Source: Hydnum rufescens UP504
Taxonomy: Eukaryota; Basidiomycota; Agaricomycetes; Cantharellales; Hydnaceae
Direction: 5' to 3'
Assembly: GCA_014904985.1 (NCBI GenBank)
Contig: MU129304.1
Coordinates: 6,849 to 33,113 of the forward strand
Length of the DNA stretch: 26,265 nt
This document shows positions 8,593-18,449 of this stretch, piece after piece. The notes under the pieces were generated by a model. The model did not search any database. It was not told the origin of the DNA and worked only from the letters and a program-made list of their open reading frames with translations. Within the stretch, counting starts at the first letter, position 1; every line of letters starts with the position of its first letter. A program made the translations under genes and the position numbers.

Positions 8593-8603
8593 AGATCAAA
8601 ACT
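8593..8603 (+). promoter_or_regulatory. Primer-binding site, self-priming type
   Basis: AGATCAAAACT begins two bases after the 5' LTR, where a retroelement primer-binding site is expected. I do not recognise a tRNA 3' end matching it, but it pairs perfectly with 8435-8445 of the LTR. Confidence 0.7.
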
Positions 8604-8655
8604 CATCTCTTCGACCCCACAAACATCTTCCTTATCCCTTCTACCTCCTCTCCTC

Positions 8656-9840
8656 ATGGATGAAATCCCTGCTGATGCCTTCTCTGTCTTCGGTGCTGCT
8701 GGAGAAGGCCTTCATCAAATGATGGAGGCACAACAACGACGGTACAAGCAGTTGGAGCAACAGAACCTTCGTACTCCAGAACCTAGTGACTCACCTTCAG
8801 ACTGATGCCTCTTCTCATGAAACTCTGATGGCTGAAGTTGAGGCGATCACCAAGACTGTTGTCGAGAACCTCCCTGCTCCTGTTGTTGGAGTTCCTCCTG
8901 CTCCTGCCACTACTCCTTCCATCTCTGCATGTCCCCCAAAGGCAGCTGATCCAGAGGTCTTTGGTGGTGATCGAAAGAAAGCTGATCCCTTCCTCCACGC
9001 TCTCAAACTTAACATTGCTATTCAACCCAACTCCTTTCCCAGTGATCAGACAAAGATCCTCTATGCCCTCTCCTACATGCAAGGAGGCAGTGCTGGTGAT
9101 TGGGCTTCCAACTACACACGCGCTATCCTTGATGGCAATTCTCCCTTCCCTGATTGGGAAACCTTTTGCACCCGCTTTGAGGCAGCCTTCAGTGATGCAG
9201 ACCGAGAGGCTCATGCTTGTCAGCGACTTCGTACCTTGAAGATGACTCAAGGGATGACAGCTGAGGAGTATACGACGGCCTTTGAGGCCATATCTAGGAA
9301 GACAGGCTTTAATGATGGAGCCTTGATGGATGCTTATGAGCATGGACTGCTCCGTAGTTTGGTCGAGAAGATACACCTCGACACCCTCCCTATGTCCCTT
9401 CAAGAATGGAAGGACAAAGCCATTCGCATTGATAAGTTGTGGCGTCACTTTAATGAACAGCACTCCTTCTCTCCCACCAACCCTCACCAGGACAATCGTC
9501 CAGGAACAATTAGACCTTTCCGCCCTCCCACTACTACTCCTCAAACTCTTCCAACCTCTTTCCATCCTGCTGCTGCTGCTGCGCCCTCCTCCTCCACTTA
9601 TGAACCTATGGACGTAGACTCCAATCGTCATCAGAATAATCCTCACCGAGTCGCTGGTCTGTGCTGGAATTGTAACAAACCCAGCCACATTGCCAGAGAC
9701 TGCCCTGAGCCCCCATGCTCTTGTTCAGTCTGAGGTGCTCTGTCATCTGAGCAGATGGAGGAAGTGGTAGAGAAAGTTCGTGCTACTCTGGCACCCAAAT
9801 CTGCTGAAGATGGAAATGAGGGTGTGGCAAAGGATTTTTA
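8656..9840 (+). pseudogene. Gag polyprotein of the nested chromovirus, frameshifted
   Basis: Translation starts at ATG 8656 (MDEIPADAFSVFGAAGEGLH), the first ATG after the primer-binding site. A frameshift near 8775-8785 moves the frame. The main body then runs to 9733 with a retrotransposon gag capsid region (PEVFGGDRKKADPFLHAL, QGGSAGDWASNY, WETFCTRFEAAF) and a CCHC zinc knuckle CWNCNKPSHIARDC near the end (C-X2-C-X4-H-X4-C). A second shift at about 9710 joins it to a short tail (SEQMEEVVEKVRATLAP) that ends at TAA about 9840. Gag would form the virus-like particle and bind the RNA. This copy would not make the complete protein. Confidence 0.88.
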
Positions 9841-10761
9841 AAGATGTCGACAGTGAAGGACACGCCCTGTTCGACAAACCAATTCTCTCTTCTTTCAACT
9901 TGTACAGTAGGACCCACAATGGATATGTTTGATCACGTTGACATTGATGGCCTACATGAAAGAGAAGACGTGTCATTATCCACAAGCCCACCACTCTATA
10001 TCTATTCCACACACCTTCATTGAGCTACTGAGCTGAAGGTCCATCTACAGACCCTAGACAGTGGCCAGCCTATGGCAGTTGATGCCCTGCTTGATTCTGG
10101 AGCAACAGGGATGTTCATTCGATCAGGAGTTTGTCAAGGCCAAAAATCTTACTACTCAGCAACTCCCACGGCCAATTCGCTTTACAACATCGATGGCACC
10201 CTTAACGATGCTGGCTCAGTTCGAGAAGAAGTCGACCTCCTGATGCACTTTGGTGACCATTCAGAGAAAAGTACATTTGCTGTGACTAGCCTGGGATGGG
10301 TTCCCCTCATTGTAGGGCACACCTGGCTTGTTCATCATAACCCTGAGATCAACTGGTCAACTGGGTAAGGTGGCAATGACACAGTGTCCTGATGGATGTG
10401 GGTTGCGATGTGTCCGCATTGTCTTAGCAAAGGAAAACTCTGGACGCAGCCTTAACCCCTCTGCATCTGTATCTCCACCTGGTCCTCTTCCATCGCGCAG
10501 TCGCCAAGGAGACCCTATCCTATCTTTGCCCAGTCAGTCCCTCCGGGCAAACGCGAGAGATGGGCATCTCCAGGGCATACGCCAACAGTTGAGGCCCAAG
10601 GGAGATCGCAAGGGTGATAGAAATTTGCCACACCACCACTCTTCCCCATTGTCTTTGCTTGACCAGACCGTGCCCTCGCCTCCCTCTTTCATAGAAAAGC
10701 CTAGTCCAGGTGTTCTATCAAAGAAAACGGTGAGAGCTCGCCTGGTGATAACCGGGAAGAT
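9841..10761 (+). pseudogene. Aspartic protease region of pol, frameshifted
   Basis: The retropepsin active site is seen in DALLDSGATGMFI (about 10081-10119), with a second conserved part WVPLIVGHTWLVHHNPEINW (about 10300-10360). Between them the frame leaves and returns: the stretch QEFVKAKNLTTQQLPRPI is in the next frame (about 10130-10180), and YNIDGTLNDAG is again in the original one, so two compensating indels are present. The N-terminal linker 9841-10070 is shifted several times but readable in pieces (TSPPLYIYSTHPS). The segment 10370-10760 is the spacer to reverse transcriptase, without a clear domain. In an active element the protease cuts Gag-Pol. Confidence 0.8.
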
Positions 10762-11740
10762 GTGCATGGGGAAGATCGTCTCTTTGTAGTCTTCCTTCAC
10801 CCTGAAGAGCATATCTCTGCAACCGAATCTATATCCACCCGCCTCGCCATTGAGCAGCATAAGAAGACCTTTAAGAAGCGCCCCTTTGAAGAAATGGTGC
10901 CCAAACAGTACCACGACTTCCATGATGTCTTCGCTAAGGAATCCTTCGATCGCCTTCCCCCACGTCGTCCCTGGGACCATGCTATTGAGCTAAAAGAGGA
11001 CATTGCACATACTGGGGTGAAATTATACCCATTATCCCCCAATGAGCAGCTAGAGATGGATGCCTTCTTGAAGGAGCACCTAGAGACTGGACGAATCCGC
11101 CCATCCAAGTCACCCATAGCTGCCCCTGTCTTCTTTGTCAAAAAGAAGGATGGAGGCCTACACTTTGTCCAGGATTATCGGAAGCTCAACACTGCTATGG
11201 TGAAAAATGCTTATCCTCTCCCCTGGTGACAGACATCTTAAATCGAGTCACTCGGGCCAAGTTCTTCACCAAGTTGGATGTGCGATGGGGCTACAACAAT
11301 ATTTGGATGCGTGAAGGAGATGAATGGAAGGCAGCATTCCGCACCAACCGAGGACTCTTTGAACCACTTGTCATGTTCTTTGGGCTGACTAATAGCCCTG
11401 CCACCTTTCAAACCATGATGAATCACCTCTTCAAAGATCTTGTTGCAGAAGGAGTGGTAGCCATGTACATGGATGATATTCTGGTTTTTACTGAAACACT
11501 CGCACAACACTACAAGGTAGTCTGAAAGTCCTCCAAATCCTGTGAGAAAATAATCTGTTCCTCAAGGCTGAGAAGTGCACTTTGGAGCTGCAACCGTGGA
11601 GTATCTCTGGACTTATCCCTATCCCCAGGACAAGTTGGAATGGATCCAGTTAAGGTTGCTGGAGTTCAGGAATGGCCATCTCCTACAACAGTCAAAGAGG
11701 TTCAATCATTCCTTGGCTTTGTCAACTTTTACCGACGCTT
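10762..11740 (+). pseudogene. Reverse transcriptase region of pol, frameshifted
   Basis: Open frame 10762-11229 holds the fingers region ([19 protein letters not shown]). A one-base shift at about 11225, after YPLP, leads into 11226-11525 with AKFFTKLDVRWGYNNI (first catalytic Asp), FEPLVMFFGLTNSPATFQ and the YMDD box (TACATGGATGAT, 11466-11477). A stop and further shifts follow; the thumb/connection part is recognisable to about 11740 ([18 protein letters not shown]). The RT of this class copies the genomic RNA into DNA in the particle. The piece is nearly clean in base composition compared with what follows. Confidence 0.9.
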
Positions 11741-14242
11741 ATCAAAAAAAAATTCTCCAAAATATTGCCATTTCCCCTTCAACCAAACTTTCAACTTGGA
11801 AAATTGCACCAGGGAATGGGGCTTTGGGATCAGCGAAGGCTTGATCAACTAAAGAAAAAGCCATCAACCTCCGCCCATTCTTGTGGCCTCCTGATTGCTG
11901 TATTGAAAACCCTTTACCAAATTCCTGGAAGCAGGATAGTTCTTGAATTTTTTGCTACGGGGCTTGTTCCTCTTCCCAAGCTAAGGATGATGGACAAGTG
12001 GCACCCAAGTGGATTTATTTCCAAAAAGTTCTTTCAATGATGGTGGAGTGCAATTATGGGAAATCCATGACAAAGAGCATGGCAAATTCATTTTCCATTG
12101 GTTAACAAGGGGATTTTAAAAAAACTTCCTCCAAAAGGGCAAGGCAACATCCAGTAAGGAAAATCTTGGGAACGATCAACCGCAATCTGTTCTATTTTTC
12201 TGACGGCAAATCTTTTCAATTGGGCGTAACAAGGGGGAATTTGCTGGTCCTTGTTAATCCTGTTTTTGATTTCCAATCCAAACCCAAAACCGCCTGAAAA
12301 AGGTCAACTAAAACTGAATGGCTTATCTTCGCGAGCTGATTCTTCATCCATGGGAAGGGAAGGATAACAAAAAAAAATCAGACCTTCTCCCCAACCCACT
12401 TTTTCTTTCCAGGGATTAAGGGCAACAAGAAAAAAGTTTTGGCCCATACGGGTCTTGGGGGCTGGTTTTCCCAGTGGAGGGATCCATGACTCCAAAGGAT
12501 GAGTGAGTTCAAAGTGGCAAAAAGCAATAAAGATTCTGGGATGGGGGATTCTGAGGAGGTGTTGGTTGTAATCCTGAGCGGCTTATTCCTCCTCCAAGGA
12601 AAAGTTTATGTTTTTCCCACGCCAATTCCCCAAAGTTTGTTCATGACATGTTCAAGGGGGTCATTCATTGAACTCCTTTGTGGCTGTGCAACGCTGGGGT
12701 CGATTGAAAGGAACAGTTTGAGCTTAGGGTCACTGAATACTGGTGGCGGATCCCACACCGATATTATTTTTGCCGAAAACTATGTTATGGGGTTGTTGAC
12801 AAGATTTGCCAAAAATCGCACTAAAAAAAATTCCCCACCATGCCACTAGGAAAACCCAACCAAAAATTTGGGTTTTCCAAGGAAATCATCGAGGCAAATT
12901 TTCAATCACACAAACTTCTCCCACAGGCCTCCCAAACTTTCCAAAAGTTCGGGGATATAATGGCATTGGGTAGTTGTGACTGGCCTATCAAAAACGAAGC
13001 AGCCAAAATCCAACTTTACCAGATGAGTTGCTCTGTAGGACTTTGCTTCAAAAAAAATTCTATCGAAAACCATGTTGGGGGGAAAAGTCATCATGGTTAC
13101 CTGAAAGAGATTATCAGTGATCGACCCAAAGTTTTTGGGATCTCCTTTTATTTAAGAACTCAATCGTCTCCTGGCAATTCACACTTCCCCTGTCTACAGC
13201 ATTTTACCATCCTTCAAAAAAACTTGATGGCAGACCTTGAAGCGATGTCCAATCAGGGGAAATCGAACAAATAACTAGTGCCCTCGTCAATGAGGCAGGA
13301 TTGATGGTTATGGGAACTGGGATGGCATTAAGCAGAGTCTCAAACCTAAATATTCCATTTCACTTTTCTGGCCACCCAAACACTCTCCTTTTAACTCGAT
13401 TTACCAGGCCAAACACCCCCACGTTTCTGGGCCCACCAAGAAGGCCTACTCGGGGAAAAAAACCCCAACCTGGAAGCTGTTGATGAAAGTTTGTTGAAAA
13501 AACGTTATGAGCAGCCAACAGAAGAAGGGCCAAAGTCTTGCTCTTCCACAAGCACACCTGACATGGCATTCTCTATTGATGTCATCGCCCAAACGCACCC
13601 AGTTATGAAAAAAGGGGGATTAAAAAGTTTGCTTGATTGCAAGAAAAAAACATTCACCAATGGAACGCGCCCTTTTAACCAAGAGTTTGATGACAAGTGT
13701 TTGGTCCTTTTCGATTGACAAAAGTTTCTTGCCATTGGCCTATCGGGCTAAAAAACTTCAAACCCTGGAAACTTCCAAAGAGTCCACCCAGTTTGTTCCA
13801 TTGTCAGACTCCGCCCAATTTCATAAAAACCTGATGTATTTTCCCCTGGCGGGGAACATTCAACCCCCAGTTTACCCAACCAACATTTGGCAAAAGGGTT
13901 AACGAAATATTTGAGGGTTGGAAGGAATTTTTTGGACAGTTCGTTTCTCTATTTCATTAACAAAAAAAAACTTTGCAGATTACCTTCATTAAATGGAAAG
14001 GACTTATGGCCCGGAGGAAAACAGTTGGAAACCGAAATTCAAACTCGGCATAACTTCTAAACGGGCTCACCTGGATGGTACTTCCATCGCCCCATCCAAA
14101 ACTCCCCCATCGTTATTGCCACTGTTACTGGGATTAACCCTACCTTTCACACTTCAAAAATTTTTAACTGAGGTCCCCCAGCATACTTTATTTGAACGGA
14201 CCAAGGAAAACTCGTCATGACGCCGAGTCTAAAAGGGGGTAA
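11741..14242 (+). pseudogene. Distorted second copy of RNase H, integrase and chromodomain
   Basis: This segment follows 15752-17597 base by base but is full of short indels and of substitutions that lengthen homopolymers (for example ACTAAAAAAAATTCCCC for ACTAAAAACATTCCCC). Recognisable are an RNase H part (DKWHPSGFIS near 11990), the zinc-binding region (near 12700-12840), the integrase core (ISDRPKVFG near 13120), and the chromodomain (GPEENSWKPKFKLG near 14010-14050), ending with a polypurine tract AAAAGGGGG at 14231-14239 before the LTR. No reading frame is longer than about 140 codons. The pattern of changes is unlike the CpG transitions seen elsewhere in the element and looks like low-accuracy sequence. 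Confidence 0.82.
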
Positions 14243-15066
14243 TGTCAGGATCAAATTGACATTGCTTCTGCCTAAGACTTACCCATTAGAGTATCATTCT
14301 TCATCGACTCTATCATATGGCGCCTACTTCCTCAAATGTCTTGTCTCCTCTCTCCCTCCATTCACTATGGGGGTTTATGTCATCCTTGCATTATTGGCAT
14401 TTCTCTTATTATTATTGCCCTTGTTCTATCAGGCCTTGCCAGCGGGCTATGGGCTGGGTAGTCAACCAGTGGCAGCATTGGCGCCCTTGTCAGCACTGTC
14501 ATTCGTTCCCCCATGTGAGTCCATGGAGTTGCCAATCCAGACTCCCCCTCCTCCTCCTCTACCCCAGTCCCTGAATCCACATCACCTGTCTCAATCCATA
14601 CTCCATCCACATCATTACAGTCCTTTGACACTTGGACACCTTTGGATACCCAGGCAACACTGCCTTGGAAGTACATACGCTAAGGGGGGATACATATGGA
14701 AGTTGGGGCATAGCCATGTGGAGGTGCGCACAGGATTCGTAACCGCTGCCTCAGCTTAGTGAGGCTTAGTGATGGGGCTGTGGAGCTGACTGATGGGCTG
14801 TGAGCCGGCATTCTAGGAGATCCAGAAAGTTATGGAAGACGGCGGAAGGCTCTGGAAGTGGAGGCTGTGTGCAGGAAATAGTATTTATAGCCCTTCGCAG
14901 TTGGGGATCACACAGTTTTGATCTCTCAGGATTCCCACTGCGATAGGTGTGAGACTTGTGTGTCCTTGTTGTGTGGTGTATACTCAGGATTCCCACTGCG
15001 ATAGCGTGTGGTTAATTAATCTCTTCCTCTTTCTGTTTGTGCTGTTCGATGGCAGTCTACCTGACA
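14243..15066 (+). repeat. Internal LTR copy with many single-base deletions
   Basis: 824 bp, starts TGTCAGG and ends CTACCTGACA. It aligns with the other LTRs but is shorter by about 22 bases because of scattered single-base losses (CATTGCTTC for CATTTGCTTC, TAAGACTT for TAAGGACTT). It shares some variants with the 3' LTR, such as GTCTCAATCCATACTCC and CATGTGAG, but not all. It has no matching target duplication (following bases TAGGA). It is either a poorly read copy of the 3' LTR or the LTR of another, close element. Confidence 0.85.
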
Positions 15067-15636
15067 TAGGACTCTTTAGTGTTCCATGAGTTAAGCACTG
15101 CGCTCATTCTGTTTCTGCCATACCCCTCTGGGCTGCAGTTTCAACCTACTATTGCATTGTGATGTATCAAGAAGAATCCGCCTGAATGCACCAAGGCCCA
15201 ATATGACATACTCATATTCCCCTCAATTTTTTCAAGGTCCGCCACTAGATAGGGATCTTGGATATCCCTGTGTGGTGAAGTGGGACTCTTACAGAGGTTC
15301 TGATGACGATCAATGGACCCTGGTGAGAAGCTATAAAAAAGGGATGGAGAGCCAGAAGACAATGAAACGAGGAGTCATGTGGAACAACCCCCAAGAAAAA
15401 AAAAAGCCTACAAGGTTTGATGACTATTTTCAATGCTCACTGGCAGTGAATGTACTCAAGACATATGCTCCATTTTGAAACAAACCATTTTTTTTTTCAC
15501 CCACCTTCAATGGTTTTCACATAGTGCTTTTCAGATCTGGGCTTTAGGTTGCTTGAAAGACGTATATTCCTCTGCGCTGAACAATGTAAATGTTTTTCAA
15601 CTTCATGAATGTCTTTCATTTCCAAAGCCCTTGGAA
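15067..15636. other. 570 bp of unassigned sequence between two LTR pieces
   Basis: This part is not found elsewhere in the window. It has no domain that I recognise. A 108-codon open frame (plus strand, 15152-15478) ends in a lysine-rich stretch, but nothing supports it as a gene. Runs of A and T of 9-10 bases suggest the same poor sequence quality as 11741-15066. It probably derives from a different locus next to another copy of the element. Confidence 0.5.
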
Positions 15637-15726
15637 TGTCAGGGCAACACTGCTGTCAAGGCACAAACAGAAAGAGAGAGAGAAGAGGTGAATTAAACCG
15701 ACACATGCCTATTGCAGTGAAATCCT
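15637..15726 (-). repeat. LTR fragment in reverse orientation, cut by the N gap
   Basis: Starting at TGTCAGGGCAACACTGC the 90 bases are the reverse complement of the last 90 or so bases of the LTR (compare the end of 8501-8590: AATCTCTTTCC...GTGTTGCCCTGACA), with several indels. It runs into the unknown bases at 15727. It is the only minus-strand LTR piece in the window. Confidence 0.85.
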
Positions 15727-15751
15727 NNNNNNNNNNNNNNNNNNNNNNNNN
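15727..15751. other. Assembly gap (25 N)
   Basis: Twenty-five undetermined bases. The sequence left of it (inverted LTR end) and right of it (middle of RNase H) cannot be neighbours in a normal element. Confidence 0.98.
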
Positions 15752-17597
15752 AGAAATCTTGACTGGATCACCGCAAATCTTGTCTATTTCATGTGGCCCA
15801 ATCTCTCAATGGTGACAGCCACACTGGTCTTGTTCTATATCCCATTTTTGATTTCCACATCACCCCACCGCCCTGGAAAGAGTTCCACTAAACCTGATGC
15901 CTTATCTCCCGAGGCTGATTCATCATCATGGGGAGAAAGATAACCAAAATCAGACCCTTCTCCCACCCAAGCTCTTCCAGATTAAGGCAACGAAAAGCTT
16001 GCCCATACAGGGTCTTGGGGCTGATTTTCCAGTGAGGGATCCTTGACGTGAAGGATTTAGATGAGTCAGTGGCCAAGGCAATAAAGGATCTGGATGGATC
16101 TGAGGAGGATGGTTGGGTTGTATCTGATGGGCTTATCCTCCTCCGAGGAAAAGTTTATGTCCCATGCAATCCCAAGTTGCGTCATGACATTGTCAAGGCT
16201 CATCATGACACTCCTGTGGCTGGGCACTCTGGTCGATGGAAGACAGTTGAGCTAGTCACTCGCAATTACTGGTGGCCAGGAATCACACGATATATTGCCA
16301 ACTATGTACAGGGGTGTGACAGATGCAATCACACTAAAAACATTCCCCACCATGCCACTAGGGAAACTCCAACCTAATTGGGTTCCAGATCATTGATGGC
16401 AAATCGTCACCACAGATTTCATCACAGGCCTCCCACTCAGTCAGGGATATAATGCAATTTGGGTAGTGGTTGACCACCTATCAAAACGAATGCATGCAAT
16501 CCCAACTACAGACGAGGTTGACTCTGTAGGACTTGCTCGACTCTATCGTGACCATGTCTGGAAGCATCATGGCCTACCTGAAGAGATTATCAGTGATCGG
16601 GGACCCCAGTTTGCATCCTCCTTTATGAAGGAACTCAATCGTCTCCTTGGCATTCACACTTCCCTGTCTATGGCATACCATCCTCAAACTGATGGTCAGA
16701 CTGAGCGAGTCAATCAAGAAATCGAACAATATCTACGCCTCTTCGTCAATGAGAGGCAGGACGATTGGTATGACTGGATGGCATTAGCAGAGTTCACCTA
16801 TAATAATCGCATTCACTCTGCCACCCAACACTCTCCTTTTGAACTTGATACAGGCCAACACCCACGCCTGGGCACAGAGCCTACTCGGGAAACCCGCCTG
16901 GAAGCTGTTGACGAGTTTGTGAAATGTATGAAGCAAGCCACGGAAGAGGCCAAGTCAGCTCTTTGCCAAGCAGCACATGACATGGCACGCTTCTATGATG
17001 CTCATTGCCAAACTGCACCCAGTTATGAAAAAGGGGATAAAGTTTGGCTTGATGCAGAAAACATCACAACAACACGTCCTACCAAGAAGTTTGATGACAA
17101 GTGGTTTGGTCCCTTCCCGATTGACAAAGTTATCTCACCATCAGCCTATTGGCTAAAACTCACCCGGAACTTCCAACAAGTCCACCCAGTGTTCCATGTC
17201 AGCAAACTCCACCCATTCGTACCTGATCGTATTCCTGAGCAACGTCAGCCCCCAGTACCCAAACTGATCATTACGGCAAAGGGTGACACTGAATATGAGG
17301 TCGAGACAATCTTGGACAGTCGTCTCTATCGTACAAAACTGCAATACCTCATTAAATGGAAAGGCTATGGCCTGGAGGAAAACAGTTGGGAACCAGAATC
17401 AAACCTCGGTAACTCTAAACAACTCCTGGATGACTTCCATCGCCTCCATCCACACTCCCCACATTGTATTGCAACTGCTATCTGGGATACCCTACCTTTC
17501 ACCTGCTTCGAAAATTTTACTGAGGTCCCCCAGCATACTTTATTTGACTGGACTCAAGGAAAACTCGTCATGACGCCGAGTCCTAACAGGGGGGTAA
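15752..17597 (+). pseudogene. Pol 3' half: RNase H tail, integrase, chromodomain
   Basis: Clean copy of the 3' half of pol. The RNase H end (15752-16040) is shifted. An open frame 16048-16377 carries the integrase zinc-binding motif (HHDTPVAGHSGRWKTVEL, YVQGCDRCNHTK). After a one-base shift near 16365 and an in-frame TGA near 16412, the core follows with TTDFITGLP (first Asp), then 16466-17614 with IISDRGPQFASSF (second Asp) and HPQTDGQTERVNQEIEQYL (Glu), completing DDE. A GPF module (KWFGPFPIDKVISPSAYWL) and a chromodomain (EYEVETILD...YLIKWKGYGLEENSWEP, about 17290-17400) end the protein. The chromodomain should direct integration to modified histones. A purine tract (ACAGGGGGG, ending 17594) precedes the LTR. 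Confidence 0.92.
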
Positions 17598-18444
17598 TGT
17601 CAGGATCAAATTGACATTTGCTTCCGCCTAAGGACTTACCCATTGGAGTATCATTCTTCATCGACTCTATCATATGGCGCCTACTTCCTCAAATGCTCTT
17701 GTCTCCTCTCTCCCTCCATTCACTATGGGGGTTATTGTCATCCTTGCCATTATTGGCATTTCTCTTATTATTATTGCCCTTGCTCTATCAGGCCTCGGCC
17801 AGCGGGCTATGGGCTGGGTAGTCAACCAGTGGCAGCATTGGTGCCCTTGTCAGCACCTGTCATTCCCTCGTTCCCCATGTGAGTCCATGGAGTTGCCAAT
17901 CCAGACTCCCCCTCCTCCTCCTCTACCCCCAGTCCCTGAATCCACATCACCTGTCTCAATCCATACTCCATCCACATCATTACAGTCCTTTGACACTTTG
18001 GACACCTTTGGAGTACCCAGGCGTACACTGCCTTGGAAGTACATACGCTAAGGGGGATACATATGGAAGTTGGGGCATAGCCATGTGGAGGTGCACACAG
18101 GATTCGTAACACAGCTGCGTCAGCTTAGTGAGGCTTAGTGATGGTGGCTGTGGAGGCTGACTGATGGGCTGTGGAGCCGGCATTCTAGGAAGATCCAGAA
18201 GGTTATGGAAGACGGCGGAAGGTTCTGGAAGGCTGGAGGCTGTGTGCAGGAAATAGTATTTATAGCCCTTCGCAGTTGGGGGATCACCAGTTTTGATCTC
18301 TCAGGATTCCCACTGCGATAGGTGTGAGACTTGTGTGTCCCTTGTTGTGTGGTGTATACTCAGGATTCCCACTGCGATAGCGTGTGGTTAATTAATCTCT
18401 TTCCTCTTTCTGTTTGTGGCTTCGATGGCAGTGTTGCCCTGACA
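17598..18444 (+). repeat. 3' LTR of the nested chromovirus
   Basis: 847 bp, TGTCAGG...CCTGACA, followed by GGGTC. It has the exact heat-shock match (18218-18230), TATA box (18257-18264) and AGTTTTGATCT (18289-18299). It also contains an uninterrupted 125-codon open frame (17674-18051) discussed separately. Confidence 0.95.
17674..18051 (+). CDS. LTR-internal open frame with one hydrophobic segment (doubtful gene)
   Basis: The frame starts MAPTSSNALVSSLPPF, then has a strongly hydrophobic run of about 24 residues (GVIVILAIIGISLIIIALAL) and a proline-rich tail with PPPPPLPPVPE, ending WKYIR. The shape is that of a small single-pass membrane protein. The frame is complete only in the 3' LTR; in the 5' LTR a missing G near 7875 shifts it, and in the solo LTR an extra C near 1896 does. 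It lies upstream of the LTR TATA box, so the element's own transcript would include it only in the 3' LTR. It may simply be a chance frame. Confidence 0.25.
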   Translation: MAPTSSNALVSSLPPFTMGVIVILAIIGISLIIIALALSGLGQRAMGWVVNQWQHWCPCQHLSFPRSPCESMELPIQTPPPPPLPPVPESTSPVSIHTPSTSLQSFDTLDTFGVPRRTLPWKYIR

Positions 18445-18449
18445 GGGTC
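18445..18449. repeat. Target-site duplication GGGTC, right copy
   Basis: Direct copy of 7740-7744 after the CCTGACA end of the 3' LTR. Confidence 0.92.

Larger units (their letters stand above)
7745..18444 (+). mobile_element. Ty3/gypsy chromovirus, full insertion nested in a KDZ gene (assembly-disturbed interior)
   Basis: Outer LTRs at 7745-8590 and 17598-18444 begin TGTCAGG, end CCTGACA and are flanked by GGGTC. Inside, in order, are a self-priming-type primer-binding site, gag with a CCHC knuckle, aspartic protease, reverse transcriptase, then RNase H, integrase and chromodomain, as in Metaviridae chromoviruses of the Tf1/sushi kind. The coding part has many frameshifts, so the copy is defective as given. 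The span also contains a distorted second copy of the 3' half, an extra LTR, unrelated sequence and a run of Ns (11740-15751), so the true element is probably about 7 kb rather than 10.7 kb. Confidence 0.9.

Noticed and set aside
8783..9688. 301-codon minus-strand frame opposite gag
   Set aside because: Mirror of the gag frame; gag on the plus strand has a capsid region and zinc knuckle.
11741..14242. RIP-like mutation as the cause of the distorted pol copy
   Set aside because: Changes are mostly indels and homopolymer lengthening, not C-to-T or G-to-A transitions.
7745..15066. Reading 7745-15066 as the complete retrotransposon
   Set aside because: The bases after 15066 (TAGGA) do not match GGGTC, whereas those after 18444 do.
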